In this document: in pieces, positions 1 through 12,697 of the stretch
How positions within the stretch are numbered: the stretch's first letter is position 1
Layout: every line of letters starts with the position of its first letter
Assembly: GCA_948567375.1 (NCBI GenBank)
Contig: OX419761.1
Coordinates: forward strand, 59,867,089-59,931,088
Source of the DNA: Lunularia cruciata
Lineage: Eukaryota; Streptophyta; Marchantiopsida; Lunulariales; Lunulariaceae
Direction of reading: 5' to 3'
Length of the DNA: 64,000 nucleotides
The notes under the pieces: model-generated
What the model was told of the DNA's origin: nothing
Databases searched by the model: none
What the model saw: only the letters and a program-made list of their open reading frames with translations
Program-made: the position numbers and the translations under genes

Positions 1-2498
1 AGTGCAGCATTTGTCTGAACGTTTGGCACGACGTAGTATCTCTTACACCGTGTCTCCATAGTTTCTGGTATGATCCTCCAGACACACATGTCCTTGGAAT
101 CTTATCTAGTAGAAGTCTGACGGAAGTGTGGCTTTTGAGTCTTCTTGCTTCCTCTTTATAGTACCGAGTCAGAACTTTCAGAAACAGACTTTTGGCACCT
201 CCATCAGCAGTGAAATACAACATGGAAAGGTTTGACTGGACAAGCACGGTTTCTAGCAAGCATAGCAGATACTGAAATGTAAGGGCAACGGTTTTGGTTT
301 TAGAGTTCTTGTTGATGTTTGGTGGAAGAGTGTCATGGTAGCAATATGTTCAGCTTTATGGAAAGACTAGTGTGTATGTGGTGTTTGAGATCAATTTCGA
401 TGTCTCAAAATCCCGAGTTAGTTCGAGTTAAGCATCTTAGCTGATATCCACCCTTCATGATGATGCTTCTGATTTCCATAGGCTAACATCTTATTGCATG
501 AAACAGCAACTCCTGCTTTTCTGATTGGTATCGGAGGTCCCGTAAGACTGGAGTTGAGTGCAAGTGTCCACAGTGCCGTGGCACCGTCACGTCTGCCAGT
601 CGGAATCATACTCTCAGAAGCCTTGTGGAGGTATAGTTCTCTTTAAATTGTTTCTCAGCGGTGCATGGTATCTCCTTATCATTTTTCAGCTATGAAGAAC
701 CATTAAGGAATCAGGGTTTACTCGTAGAATCCCAGTAGGTTACCCTTCTTGTTCCTTCCAATTTACCAGATCTATCGGAATCCAGAAGATCCCGAAGATC
801 GTAATTGGTTAATACCTAATTACTGCCCCTCTGGTTGGCCTTGTACCTGTTGCGAGCAAAGGAAGTTTCATGTGTCTTTAGTGATGAGCATCACTCAATA
901 TCTCCATCGTGTCAGCCGTATCCCCTACCAGATGGTGATCGTTTCATTGCCTACGTTTTTCAGCAACAGTTCATCACATTAATAGTATCAGACTGTTTAC
1001 CTTGCTGTTTATTTTCCAGGATCTTCTGAAAGAGGATCCATCTTTGTGCCCATCGCCCAATCACATATTGGAAATGGAGAAGAAATCGCTCTTCAAAGCT
1101 GGTGCCGAGTCGCAGGTTTTTACCAGAGACTCTAAGCCTTGCACACCTCTCAAATCTGCTTACGGTGATGATGGGAGCTTTTCTGAGTTTTCAGTTGATG
1201 GTGCGGTTGTCCAGTTCTCATTGAGCTTCTTTCCTGAGCAACCATAGGAGGAATCATCTCCAGAGTTCTAATTTATTGAGGGAAGAATGGGTTTATATTG
1301 GTTTATATTGAATATCCTGATGAGTTCATCTTTACGGAAATGCTGATGCGGCTAAGTGACCATTTTGTCAGTGTCTACTGTAAGATGAACCAGTCCGTCC
1401 TTGCTTAATCTATTTCTTTTGCCTGTAAAATCTACCAGTTCTATGTGCACGTTGAAGAAGCTAGACACTCAGCATTTTGACTAGGGACTTCTAGCACGTG
1501 GTGCTTTTGTCACTTTGCGGTGGTCCTTGCAATTTTTCACTGTTTTTGTACGGTAGTGTTCCGTTAGTAACATCAACAATTTCCGACGAAGCATTCTTGA
1601 ATTCTATCAGGTCCTGTGGCGCTCACAGAGAGCCAAACAAAAGATTGCTTCGGATTCATGAATTATTTCGCCTCCTTATGGCTCGTAATGATGTTCTAAT
1701 TCGTGTTTAATGGAGAATATGATATTACTGACAGCAAAGCTTTAAGATCATACTGGAGAAAATCTAGAGGAGTATTTCCAGCTTCTGTGTACCTGACATA
1801 TTAACACCACAATGCAGATGCCACCTGCGCACCTTTGAGTTTGAGCTTTGCCCCTTGTTGGTAAAGAGACGAGTGAAAGTCTAAGCCATTAGAGTATTGT
1901 GGGTGGAGCAAGCTTTTACATAACGTTTGCCTGCAGAGCTCAAAGTAGTCACAAATAGCGAAAGCAGTGAGGTGAAGTAATCAGATGAAAGGGAAGGACT
2001 TATGGAAAGCAGGGTCACTTAAAAAGCAAGTCCTGGTGACACGACAGGAATGTAAGAAGTATTGCGTTCTCCCGGGCTGTGTGTTGATACTTATTGGACA
2101 AGGGGCCCTGTAGAAGCATCCAGTCAAGGCTTGTGCTATTTCCTACGCACAAGCAGAAGTTCTTTGAAAGGGGGACAAAGTCCTCTCAGGTTCTTGTCCT
2201 CTCGTTTCTACGTATCATGTTTATATTGCCAAATCATGGAGCATATTAAGTACGCTTCATCACTCTCAATAGGCTGCAAGTTCAAATCTGGACTTACCAG
2301 ACATTTGCAGATGAAGGGGAAGCAAAGAATCTAGGTACCAGCACTGAACCCATATGCTTCTTGCGACAGTGAGGTTATACCACTACGCAATATTCTCTTG
2401 AGGAATTTATATAGCAAAGGGACTACACTCATGATTCGATACACAGTGGGTTTAATGGGTGTGGAGCCCCGGTTCTACGAACGGCTTCTGCTGTAATT

Positions 2499-2540
<42 letters not shown>

Positions 2541-5500
2541 GTTGTTTAGCGTATCCAGACTCCAGTGTCCATAGCGCTGGGAGTGATATACTTTATCCTG
2601 TCCTCTTACGGTTCGCTCTAGTTACACTCTTACATTTCTACCCGTTTCTGCAGCCATATCCTTTGCGAAATGCCTGCCACATCCACACATTCCTGTACTA
2701 TTTCACTCCCTAGTCTTTTCCCTTCGCTCTCTGGCTGCTTCCTGCCTCGCTCTCTACTGTTTCCTGTGTTCCTCCCTGACTCCATCCCACGTTCTTCATC
2801 TTCATCTACGCACTGTATCCTGGTGGGCTCTTACAGCAAGTTTCCTATTCCTCTCGCTTCATCCACGCACTGCATCCTGGCGGGCTCTTACAGCCCATAG
2901 CACGTTTCCTATGCCTCTCGCTTTCGGTTGCATTGCTGCTCTCGACTTCATTATTTTTTACTGGTGAACTCTTACATCTAGCTTTCTAACCCACGCTTGC
3001 CCCTCGCTCCCTCCCTACTTGGCCTCAGGAAGCTCTTGAGCTACATTGGGTGCTTGCCTTCACGGCTTCGGCCACTGACCCAATCTTCAGCATTTTCTTG
3101 CTGCCACTGATACTATCTCTGTGCTGCTAATGCTGCCTTGCCTGCATTCCCCTGCTCTTACCTTTGTGTTGCTAATACTCCAATCACACGCATTTTGCTT
3201 TCTGATTTTCTTTCGCTTATTACCTCTATTCCCACAATATTAACCGTTCCCTTTCAGGTATTACCAAGGTACGTTTCATAGCCATTCCCTGCCCATTCTT
3301 CTATTTTGCATCTGCCATGGTCAGGACCTTGGCTTTTTGCACCTCTTCGACAGTCTCTTCTCTCTTCTCTCGTCGCCCCCCTGCTACTCATCCGAGGCCC
3401 GATAGGTGCCTGTTCAAATGATTACCATGCTTCCTGCGTGGCACTTGATGGTTGGGACCAAGCTCGCATAGCACTCATGAGCTACAAGGAAACTCGATAT
3501 GAGGGGCACTTGCATTCACCCAGCTACCTCGGCACCTTGTGGGGCAATGATGAAGTCGTCTATGCTTCCATGCAGGCTTACTATGACAGTCTGACTGCTT
3601 CCTTTTAGTGTTTAGTGTTTTGGAACTCATGTGCTCATAGAGCATGTTGTGATAGACACTATACGCATGAGTCTTGAGGACTCATGCGTCCATAGCGTAT
3701 GATATACTCTATCCAGTCCCTTAACGCCTCGCTCGTCCTCCCTCGTTTTCTCGGAACGGTTCCTTCGGCTACTCTTATGGTTTTTAATTTACAATTCGTT
3801 CGTGATAGTGATATCTCTACGAGTCCTTTACCGTTCGTTTTCATGCGGTTTTTACCTTCTGTTCATCTCTCACGTTGGTGCTTACCTTTCTTTAGATCTA
3901 TCGTGTTGCTCTGCATTTCCATTCCTCTCCATGCGTTAATTACCCCTTTTCATTTACACACGTTGATTAACAAGTTTCTCTGCAGGTTTTCTAGCTTCGG
4001 ATCAATTTTTGATGTCGTTCCTTTGTTTTGATTCCGTTCTGCACGTTACATTACATCTACTTTCCGCATGTTCCTTTCAGTTAATATTTGTTGATTCGAT
4101 CACTTCATTGCAATTATACATACACTTCATATGCACTTGTTGAGCCCCAGATCTCCCGTTGATCGAACGGGCTTCTGTTCTCATCTCTCATATCCTCAGT
4201 TGTATCCATCTCCCTTACGGATTTAATTCTCATCTCGATTTGCACATATCATAATTCAATTAGTTCTCGAAAGTTTCACCTTCGTTTACTTCGCGATTTC
4301 TTCGAGGATCTCTTTGTCTCTTCACAGATTCTCTACATGTAGTTATATATCTTCGTTGCTTGATACTACATGTTTTTTATGAATTATATTTCATCTCCTA
4401 TTCGCATATATTTTATAGTCAGTTCTGCTTTCATTTCATCTACATTTCATATGCATTTACTGAGTTCTGGATCCCCCGTTCGAGGAACGGCTTCTATCCT
4501 CATATTTCCAGTATCATTATCTAATTTGCACACATCATAATATTATTTACATGCTGCTCTCATGGCCTAATATCATGTTTACATCTCATCCGCACTTCAT
4601 ATGCACTTTTTGAGTTCTGGATCTACAATTCATATCATGCTTACATTTCATCTACACGTCATATGCATTTAATGGGTTCTGGATCCCCTGTTAATCGAAC
4701 GGCTTCCGCTCTCATTTCGTAGTATCCTCACTTGTATCCTTCTCCTTTCCTTTCACGTTTTTATACTAATTTCGACTTGCGTAATTTTTGTATGCATTCC
4801 ATATCATGCATCTCATTTGCATTCAATGAGTTCTGGATTTCCTGTTCCTCAAACGCTTCTGTTCTCATTCCCCTATATCCAGTCCTCTCATGAGCACTCA
4901 TGAGCTTTGAACAGAAACGCGGTACGGGGGTAACTGACATTCGCTCAGCTACTTCGGCACTGCGTTTGGCACTGATGAAGTCGTACGTGCTTTCGTGAAG
5001 GTTTACTATGACGGCCTGCTGCTTCCTTCTATGTTTGGTGTTTTAGGACTCATGCATTCATAGCGCATGCAGGTAAGTTCATAGCGCATGCAGGTAACGC
5101 TTCGCTCTACTTTCCTCCGTTCTCTACTCTCTTTTTCTCATACCCAGTTCTCTTTCATCTCGCTCCAATTCAACCAAGACACCTTCCAATCCTCCTGTCC
5201 CAGTTCGCTCCACTCCACCCATCCTCAACTATTGTTGCTTCGTATGTTGTATGTATCGTGGACCTTACCCGTCTTCCGACTTCATGGTTTCTGCCCGACT
5301 GCTAAAGAGTTCAGGTCCAGCTCAATGATCTCCGGTTACACGTTGTTTCGCGCTTATCGATTACACGATATTTTATATTTCACTATTGGTCTCCGATTAT
5401 ACACGACGTTTTCGATTTCTTTACATGCGTTGCTTAGCACTTTTCGATTACACGATGGTTAATAGTTCTCGGCATGTTGTTATCTTCTGACAATTATATT

Positions 5501-8500
5501 ATGTTAGTGCTTAGCCTTACATTCGAGTTGTGAGTTTTATTTCATCTCCTTTCCGCATGGACTTCTCAATTAGATTTGCTCTCATTTCATTTGCATTCCA
5601 TCTGCACTTCATATGCAGTTAATGAGTTCCGGATCCCCCGTTCGAGGAACGGCTTCTGGTCTCTAAACCAATATCCAGTCCTCTCCTTCACAGCACCCGA
5701 GGCTCTCCTTCTCCTTCTCCTGTATTAGTCTTTGATTACACGTTGTTTTTGATTTATTCACATGCGTTTACTTCGCGATTTCCTTACATGAGTTACTACG
5801 CTTTCCGATTACACATAGGTGTACAGTTTCTCTACATGTTGTTACCTTCTGATAATTATATGATGTCGGTGCTTGGTATTACATGCGATTTATGAATTAC
5901 AATTCATCTCCTTTCGCATGTACTTTTCATTCAGTTTTGCTTTCATCTTATTGCCATTCTATCTGCATTTCATATGCATTTAATGAGTTCTGAATCTCCC
6001 GTTCCTCAAACGGCTTCTGCTCTCATCTCCTCATATCCAGTCCTGTCAACTAATGCTCTTTCAAATTTTGTCTGTTTCATGGTTCCTACACGTCTTTCGA
6101 CTTCATGGTCCCAGCCCGACTTCTGATTTCAGATTGCTTAAGAGTTCAAGTCCTGCTTATCGGTCTTCGATTACACGTTGTTTACTATTTCTTTACATGC
6201 GTTGCTTAGCGCTTATCGATTACACAATGTATAACAGTTTTTTACATGTTGTTATCATGAGATATTTATATTATGTATGTGCTTAGCCTTCATTCTATTT
6301 GTTAGTTTCACTTCGTCTCCTTTCCGCATTTACTATTCATTTCGATTTGTATATATCATATTTCCATTCCATCTGCACTTCATATGCACTTAATGAGTTC
6401 CGGATCTCTCGTCCCTCGAACGGCTTCTGCTCTCATTTCCTCATATCTAGTCCTGTCACACTCCGTTCCGACCCCTGTACCACCCACTAACACTGTGTTT
6501 CACTCTTTCGCACTGGGAAAGTCACCGACGAAGTCATAGGTTTTGTCGTGCAGGCTTACTATGGAAGTCTGACTACTTCCTAATAGGGTGTTGCGTGTTG
6601 ATGGGCTCGTGCTAACATAGAGAGCATGCTGGGGTTAATCCCAGTCCTCATACGCTTGCTCCTGGCGCATCTAGATGTTATCCATTTGGAGAGCGCTGGA
6701 GATGTAATTTATATCCATTCCTCTAACAAGTGACGGTGCAAGACGCGGGTCTCTCACGAGGTTACAATCGTTCGGATTAAACCCTGCTTGCAGATTCACA
6801 TGTATAACACGATTCTAGGCTTAGATAGTCTTCAAGGCTACCAAGGTACTAACCCTTGTCTGCAGGCAAATGCATGCTTACCTCTCTATGGTGCTGCCAG
6901 TTCAGAGAAATTTTACTACATTGCTGTCAAATGTCGGAGTCAAGTCCGGTCGGACGTGGGTGTGAAGCTGGTTCAGGAATAACGGGTTCTGTATTCTATT
7001 TCTCAATATATTGTCATATTGAAACATGTTCTTCTACGTGTTGTCGACTTGTAGCTCCAGTTCGGGAAAGATCGTACGAGTTGGGCTGATCATGATATGC
7101 AAGAATCAACACACGTGAGTTCAGATGATGAAGAAGATGACGAGGAAGACGAGGAAGAAGAATTCGGTGAATGCTTTCAGTGCTCAATTCCTCCAGGTAC
7201 ACGTCCATCCAACCGGAGTTCAATCTGAATCCATGAGGTCTTCCGACTTTAAATGTACACAGTTCGTGTACAGTTAAAGTCATCGATCTCGATCGAAGAT
7301 TTTGGGGTTCTTCATCTTTCTCGTACGCACTCTTGAATGTCTACCGTTTCTTTCTTGTTCATGAAATTCTTTCTTGTTCATGAAGCAGACGAAACAGGAA
7401 TGTTGACCTTGCCTCTGACCACATGTCCGTCAGTTTGTTTCAAGTTCCAAGTGTTAAATTGCATATGACGCAGATGGAACTGCCGTGGAAGTATTTCGAT
7501 GTGCGTCGGACCAATATCACCTGAGATGTTATGGCTGTGGTGGTGCATATCCCGAGAGAAACGACCTCGACAATGTAGCTCAGAAATGTAAACGTTGAAC
7601 ACTGCCTTCATCTAATATCTCCGATAGCGTATATTGCTTCCACGGACATCTAATTCCCGACACCACAGCAGAATTTTATGTATGTCTGGTTGGAATCAAA
7701 ATATAGTGCACTACAAATTTTCGCCTATTACCTGCTTCTTACAGAGATAATAACAACAGGTCAGGTGTGTTCAAGAGCATACTGCAAAAGTTACTGGGAA
7801 TCGCAAAACCTTTATCATGTGCAATATCTTCTCGGAGATTGTCCCAAGATACAGCCGGTACATCTCTATTCACTTCGTCTATCCGAGCCGTGGTGGTGGA
7901 TGTAATTGATTTTTGAGTAGAATCAGTACCTTCATTATGAAAGCGTTGCCTTGTTTTGCTAAAATAGAAGGAAAGGGTCTCGTAGTTTATCATTGCTTCA
8001 CGCAGAGTCTGCGGATTCCTCTGTTATAGTAATGAGGGTTCCGTTGAATCAGAACAATAATTAATCTGCAAGCTAGAATATCGATCTCGTGAGCACGTGA
8101 GGATGGTACCAGAGCTTCATCAGCGCAGGACACATCTGATCTTTCTATGGCGGAGCATGGTGCTTGATTGCAGATTACAGCAAGAGAATTCTCTCAGATG
8201 CCAAGAAAGACCTACATGGGCAATGCTTATGAGCAGGAGGTAGTCTGTTTATAAGCTTTAGTCACTCTCCTTGGGCTGGTGATAGGAACATGTTTAACTG
8301 CAGAGTTTGAACCTTAAAGTATAGTTGTGAGTGGCACAACATTGTACTTTTTCTGGTAACTAACGTAATCACATACTCAGGTAACAAGGCAGTACATGGC
8401 TGAACAGGGTCTTACTCTGCAAGCTGTAATGAGAGATTGGCTCCCAAGACTGGACACAGGTCAAGCAGGTTTGTGTTTCTTTGGGGCACATAAAGTTTCA

Positions 8501-9356
8501 CACTACAATGTCGCAAACTGAAGAAGTATTAGTGTCTGTTGAAGTGGGTTTTCGTTAATTGTCCTCTCATCATTTGTGCTTCTGCTAATAATGTCGTTGC
8601 TCGGTTGCAGGCCAACCTCGCACGTCGGTTCCCACACAACACAGAATTACCTCGTGCTCTGCAGTTTGCGAGTATGATCTTTGCTTCCTTTTCTCCTGTC
8701 CAGAAGGGTGACATGTTTCCTTTCAAGCATTTCGGTTATAAATGCGACCAACTTTGATTGCTAACCATCTGTTTCTCTGACAGCAACTGCGCAGATGATG
8801 TTATTGCGCACCTTCTTTATGAATTTCGTCGTTTCATACCTAAAACTGTAAGTATTACATCGGAAAGAAAAGTTTTCGTTCGTAAAATAATTTGGTCGGG
8901 CTGAGAAGATGTCTGCCGTGAATAGGTAGCTTTAACACAGATGCGGTTTAATAACTCTTTGGAATCCACTTGCTCAGATTTCTGACTATAACTACTCTTC
9001 ATGTAGTAGACTACGTTTGCAGGCAATAGTAGTCACCCACGCTTGTACCTTACCAGAGAACTAAGATACTTTTGTCACGGAAGGGTGTCCGGAGCAACCA
9101 CAGAAGACCTATAATTGGAAAAGAGGTTTCAAGCCATAGATTTTAATGTTACCATGTATATTATGAAATGCTTTGATGTTGCTTGGAGTCGTAAGAACAG
9201 AGATATTCGCTTGTGCAGGAACTTCCCCCAGATGCTGCGGGTAGACTCGATTGTTGGTACGGCCATGAATGCCGCACTCAACACCACAAGGAAAGTCATG
9301 CCCGGAAACTGAACCACGTTTGCGATCCCACACCTAGAAACTCTGTTTCCCGATGA
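1..9356 (+). CDS. CHFR-like: CHFR-like RING-type E3 ubiquitin ligase, 3' part (gene starts left of the window)
   Basis: Partial gene. Exons read from frame and GT/AG borders: 3-67, 507-630, 1020-1115, 7055-7196, 7474-7587, 7760-7857, 8174-8239, 8381-8468, 8611-8671, 8784-8847, 9219-9356. They join in phase into 351 residues with no internal stop. The first two exons make a RING finger (CSICLNVWHDVV, then LHSFCNSC, then CPQCR). The third gives DLLKEDPSLCPSP. An acidic stretch follows (SSDDEEDDEEDEEEE), then the CHFR cysteine-rich region: CFQC, FRCASDQYHLRCYGCGG, CQVCSRAYCKSYW, MAEQGLTLQAVMRDWL and VCDNCADDVIAHLLYEFRR. The end, LDCWYGHECRTQHH then HARKLNHVCDPT, matches the conserved C-terminus of plant and animal CHFR. 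Family knowledge: CHFR ligases pair an N-terminal FHA domain with RING and a cysteine-rich, poly(ADP-ribose)-binding tail in mitotic checkpoint control. The FHA domain would lie left of position 1. The junction of exons 3 and 4 is the least certain; a further small exon (for example near 6866) is possible. Nothing suggests decay. Confidence 0.9.
2501..2536. repeat. (TA)18 microsatellite
   Basis: An uninterrupted TA dinucleotide run, directly after a copy of the intronic 55-base motif. Confidence 0.97.
3306..3608 (+). other. 100-codon open frame inside the intronic repeat block
   Basis: The frame ends in NDEVVYASMQAYYDSL. Part of it recurs, broken by stops and indels, near 4960-5030 and 6520-6590, so it is the best-preserved copy of a repeat unit rather than a demonstrated gene. 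It matches no family I recognise. It may be the remnant of a mobile element ORF or chance. Confidence 0.25.
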
Positions 9357-11742
9357 TCTTTGGAGCTTATATGAAACTTACTGGAATAGATATTACCTCG
9401 CACGCAGGCTCTTCTGTTAGGCAAGGCATATTACTCTCCATAGACTTTTTGGTGTTGGGCTACATGGATGGGTTACGAGCCCATTCATCACGCCACGTTT
9501 AGTCTGGGTTTTTCTTTCATAGATCGATCAAAGAGTGGCTATCTTGAATGGATTATCCTCGAGGTAGCTTAGCCGCTTTATGGATCTGAGTTTACTTAAA
9601 TAGATGTCCAGTTGGGTTCCGGACTGGCTGGTATTGTCCTTAGTAGAGTTAAGTTAATGAGCAGGGTGTAATTTATGTTCCTGGAGTACGGTAACTGAAT
9701 ATCGGAAGAGTTTTCAGTAGCACACGGCATTCTTGACTAATTCAGTGGAGCATATCTTTGTAGGTGGTCTTTCAAATTTTCTCAAATGAGATTGTAAACA
9801 AATGAAGATTCTCAATTGATCTTTCCGGTTTCTTAGTTTCGCTACCGAGTATGCCACTACGTACATGGGTCCGATTTGCATGCATCTCAGACGATGATGA
9901 ATGAACAAGCGAAGTACCATTGCATATATTTCTCGCTGCATTTGTCCTATGAAGCTTGTTCGCTCCCCACCCTCCAGCCCACCAGTCAAATCAGGTGTTA
10001 CTTGTCAATCTCTTCAGCGCCCTAAACGCACCCCAAGTTTGGCACACTGCAATTCACTCTACACCCAGCTGTTAAAAGTGCACTAACGCGGCAGCAACCC
10101 GGGGACAACCTGGCCGCTTCTGCGAGGATTCAGGATTTTGCTGGTCATTATGGATGATCGCGCAATGAGGTGAAAATCACTTCTTTGAAATGTCTTCGTC
10201 CTTCAGTTGTTCCTCAAGTACAAAGTTCCGATGGTCTCTTACGAAGCAAACATTGTAATGTTAATAGCTAAATTATAGTGACGTTCACTGAAGTTGCCTA
10301 TATGTAGTCTCAAATGATCTCCATATCATTTTGCCGAGAACAGGAGGGCATGTGCCGCATTCCACAAATATTTAGCAGTAAATCATAAGCGACGACAGAT
10401 GTCGCAGGATAGGGAGTCCAATAACAAGCACATGCAGTACTAAACTCAAAAATGGGCTCGGATATGAACCCGTTGTCAGATCGCTCTAGAACGGACCTCT
10501 GGAAAGCAGGTCACTGTTGGATCCCTTCAATAATTGTGAGAACCATGGAGACATTTGAATCATGAACATACTGTACCAGGCGAAACAGACAAGCAACCGA
10601 TATCCAACCACGAAGTATTCTTTAAGAAAAGGTCAGTAAAGCGAAGTTTATCTTGAATGATTGATCGATTTTCTTCTCCCAACTTCAGTATCATAGATTG
10701 CGTATGCACTTATACCAAAGTTAACAATGATTGAACTATGAATTGTGGTACTCAAAGGAGAAAGAGAGTCCCCCGAAAGTTGATGGTTCAGAACAGACAA
10801 TCTCACACGATGGGATGGAGCAGAACACCTATCCGTATTTCACAACCAAAAGAAGAATGAAGAAACCTTGAGAAGTTGATGAGGTACTTACAAGATATAA
10901 TATAATGCAATCACCTGAAAGCTTAGAGAGATAATCTGTACTGAGTGAAGACTCAGCACGTTCTTGTAGGATAATAGTGCAGTACCATACCTTTTCTCAA
11001 CGCTTCTCTTATTTGACTTTCTTAATTACCATCATGTAGTTGATATAATGTGCTGTAACATAAAACTAAGTAGACAACTTGGATGGATGTATGAATGTGG
11101 TGTCCTCGTAGTTCAGACAGAAAAGTAGCTGCAGTAGATAATAGAATGCGCATACTTGCCATGTATATATAATTATATACACGAAGCTAGCGTGTGAGAC
11201 GAATACATCATTGTCAAAATTTCACGTTTGTTAATGACCGTATTCATAAAACTTCAAACTTCCTCACGCTAGCTTCGTGTAACCCGCTTGGGCACGAGGT
11301 GTGATTTATAATCATATCGATCAGAACAAACACGAGGTGACAGCATATTAACTCCAATCAATCCGCCATGTGTTCTATCGTGTTCGAACTATTTGAATGG
11401 AACCCTCCGGACTTTAATTAATCAGATTCTTCCACTGTAGGACCTCGATACATCTTAAATCTTATATCCTAATCAAAAAGACAATGACTCCTTGAAATAC
11501 TTTTTCATGTCCTTGTTTTCCCTTTCGGGTGTCAAGTTACATCGTGCGTGGAGAATGACCCTTACTGTGAAACCTATTTCTAGAGAGAAAGCGATAAAAG
11601 GAAAGTGAACGGGATGAGAAAGCCTGAGTAGCGAGCACAAAGAGGTGTCAGAATGTGGGATCATTTTCTTCAGATCATGCATCCAAAAGTGGAAGTCAAC
11701 AGTCCTTGAATTTTGAACAATTTTGCGGAAATCAGTCTTGGT
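9357..11742. other. 3' flank of CHFR-like gene and intergenic spacer
   Basis: After the stop at 9354-9356 I see no further exon with support. A weak open frame at 9951-10085 starts MKLVRSPPSSPPVKS and could be a first exon of the candidate gene downstream, but nothing ties them together. From 10100 to 11160 I see nothing coding on either strand. The MITE-like inverted repeat at 11179-11280 is listed separately. Confidence 0.5.
11179..11280. mobile_element. MITE-like inverted repeat
   Basis: The 16-base arms ACACGAAGCTAGCGTG (11179-11194) and CACGCTAGCTTCGTGT (11265-11280) are perfect reverse complements around a 70-base AT-rich spacer with no coding potential. The 102-base size fits a very small MITE or a foldback element. 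I see no clear target site duplication, so the mobile nature is inference; a stem-loop RNA source is another possibility. Confidence 0.5.
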
Positions 11743-12697
11743 ATCCCTTGTCTCAACTGCAGCCTGTCCAGCACAGTCAGCTGGTCTGGCAAAGGCTGAT
11801 TACTTCGACTTTGCAGGCAAACAGCTGATGGAGCTCGAAAATCCTTTAGCTTGCGAGTTTGATCACGCTAATGCAGGTGCCTCACATCCTTTCCACAATG
11901 CATCAATCTTAGCCCGTTATTCTTTCCGTACACAACATTCACCTTGTGATTAAACTATTGTAAACTTCGACATGAGCCAGGATCCTTAAAGTTTGGGTTC
12001 GCGAGTCCACATACAACTATTTATGATCATTTTCCACAGAAATGAGACGGCAAGCTCACAGCACCATGACCATTTTAGTCAACAGCACGCAACGATCGTG
12101 CTCCCTTGTTTACATTCTCAGACGTACGAACACACCAAGAAAATCATGCGAGGGAATAATCTCCTCTTATGGAACCGTTTTGGTGGCATAATATCCAATT
12201 GATTGGACTTCTCTCAGCTCGCCAGTGGCCTTTGATAAGCAGGAAAAACTCAATCTTGCAATGAATACTAGCAATGAATCGCTGGTCACTGCCATTTCAT
12301 ATCTCATACAAACCCGGAGATGGATTCGGTAGCCAAGTCTATAGTTGTCGCTCACTCGCTTCCCTGTATCCTCGGATCTGGCTGTATTGCAGATCAAAGC
12401 CATTATGGAGCAGAGTGACTCCTCCTACTCATGAGAATATGGTTCTATCATGTGGGATAACTGGCTGGCAGATCCTTGTTAAAACTGTACAGAACTGTTT
12501 GGATATGCAGGAAACCAGAGCTGGAGTAGAGGGAAAGCTCTCTGACCATCAGCCCGCCATGCTTAAGTTCTGAGCAGCACACGGAAGAATCCGTGGAGAA
12601 GGGCAGAAATCCTGAATGCAGAGAATTTGAACATATGCCTTCTCTTTATTTGGAAGCCTCCGACAGTGGAAGAGGTCTATTGCAACTGTTTCCATAG
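11743..12697 (+). CDS. Possible small spliced gene of unknown function
   Basis: Several open stretches with splice-like borders lie close together: near 11750-11877 (ADYFDFAGKQLMELENPLAC, then CEFDHANA), 12218-12328 (after TTCTCTCAG; VAFDKQEKLNLAMNTSNE, then ending before GTAGCC), one starting 12393 after TATTGCAG, and a terminal stretch 12530-12697 after GGAGTAG. The last ends EFEHMPSLYLEASDSG, then LLQLFP and a stop. The terminal frame is acidic and polar and reads like protein. I recognise no domain. The exon joins are not proven, and the 5' end may lie upstream (a frame at 9951 starts with ATG). It could also be a decayed gene or chance. Confidence 0.25.

Larger units (their letters stand above)
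2440..6760 (+). repeat. Intronic block of dispersed repeats, pyrimidine-rich
   Basis: At least nine copies of a motif of about 55 bases lie here at irregular spacing (near 2450, 4128, 4447, 4609, 4669, 4817, 5610, 5970 and 6380). The consensus is CATATGCATTTAATGAG, then TTCTGGATCCCCC, then an inverted core CGTTCCTCGAACG, then GCTTCTGCTCTCAT and often TATCCAGTCCT. A second family (TCGATTACACGTTGTTT then CTTTACATGCGTTGCTTAG) occurs near 5335-5460, 5728-5830 and 6160-6240. A third, longer unit (TGATGAAGTCGT ... TTACTATG ... CTGCTTCCTT) occurs near 3470-3700, 4880-5090 and 6490-6640. Short open frames here are not convincing genes. The block looks like an old insertion or an expanded satellite-like array inside the intron. 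Confidence 0.75.
1116..7054 (+). other. Large intron of the CHFR-like gene
   Basis: The stretch between the exon ending ESQ at 1115 (followed by GTTTTT) and the exon starting at 7055 (preceded by TTGTAG) is about 5.9 kb. All the other introns are between about 80 and 440 bases. Most of the length is a pyrimidine-rich repeat block at about 2440-6760. The flanks 1116-2440 and 6760-7054 look like ordinary intron sequence. A weak exon candidate starts at 6866 after TGTCTGCAG, but I see no good donor for it. Confidence 0.6.

Noticed and set aside
8539-8757. Single 72-codon open frame across the CHFR-like region
   Set aside because: It runs through an exon in the wrong frame; the spliced frame through 8611-8671 and 8784-8847 gives the conserved VCDNCADDVIAH.
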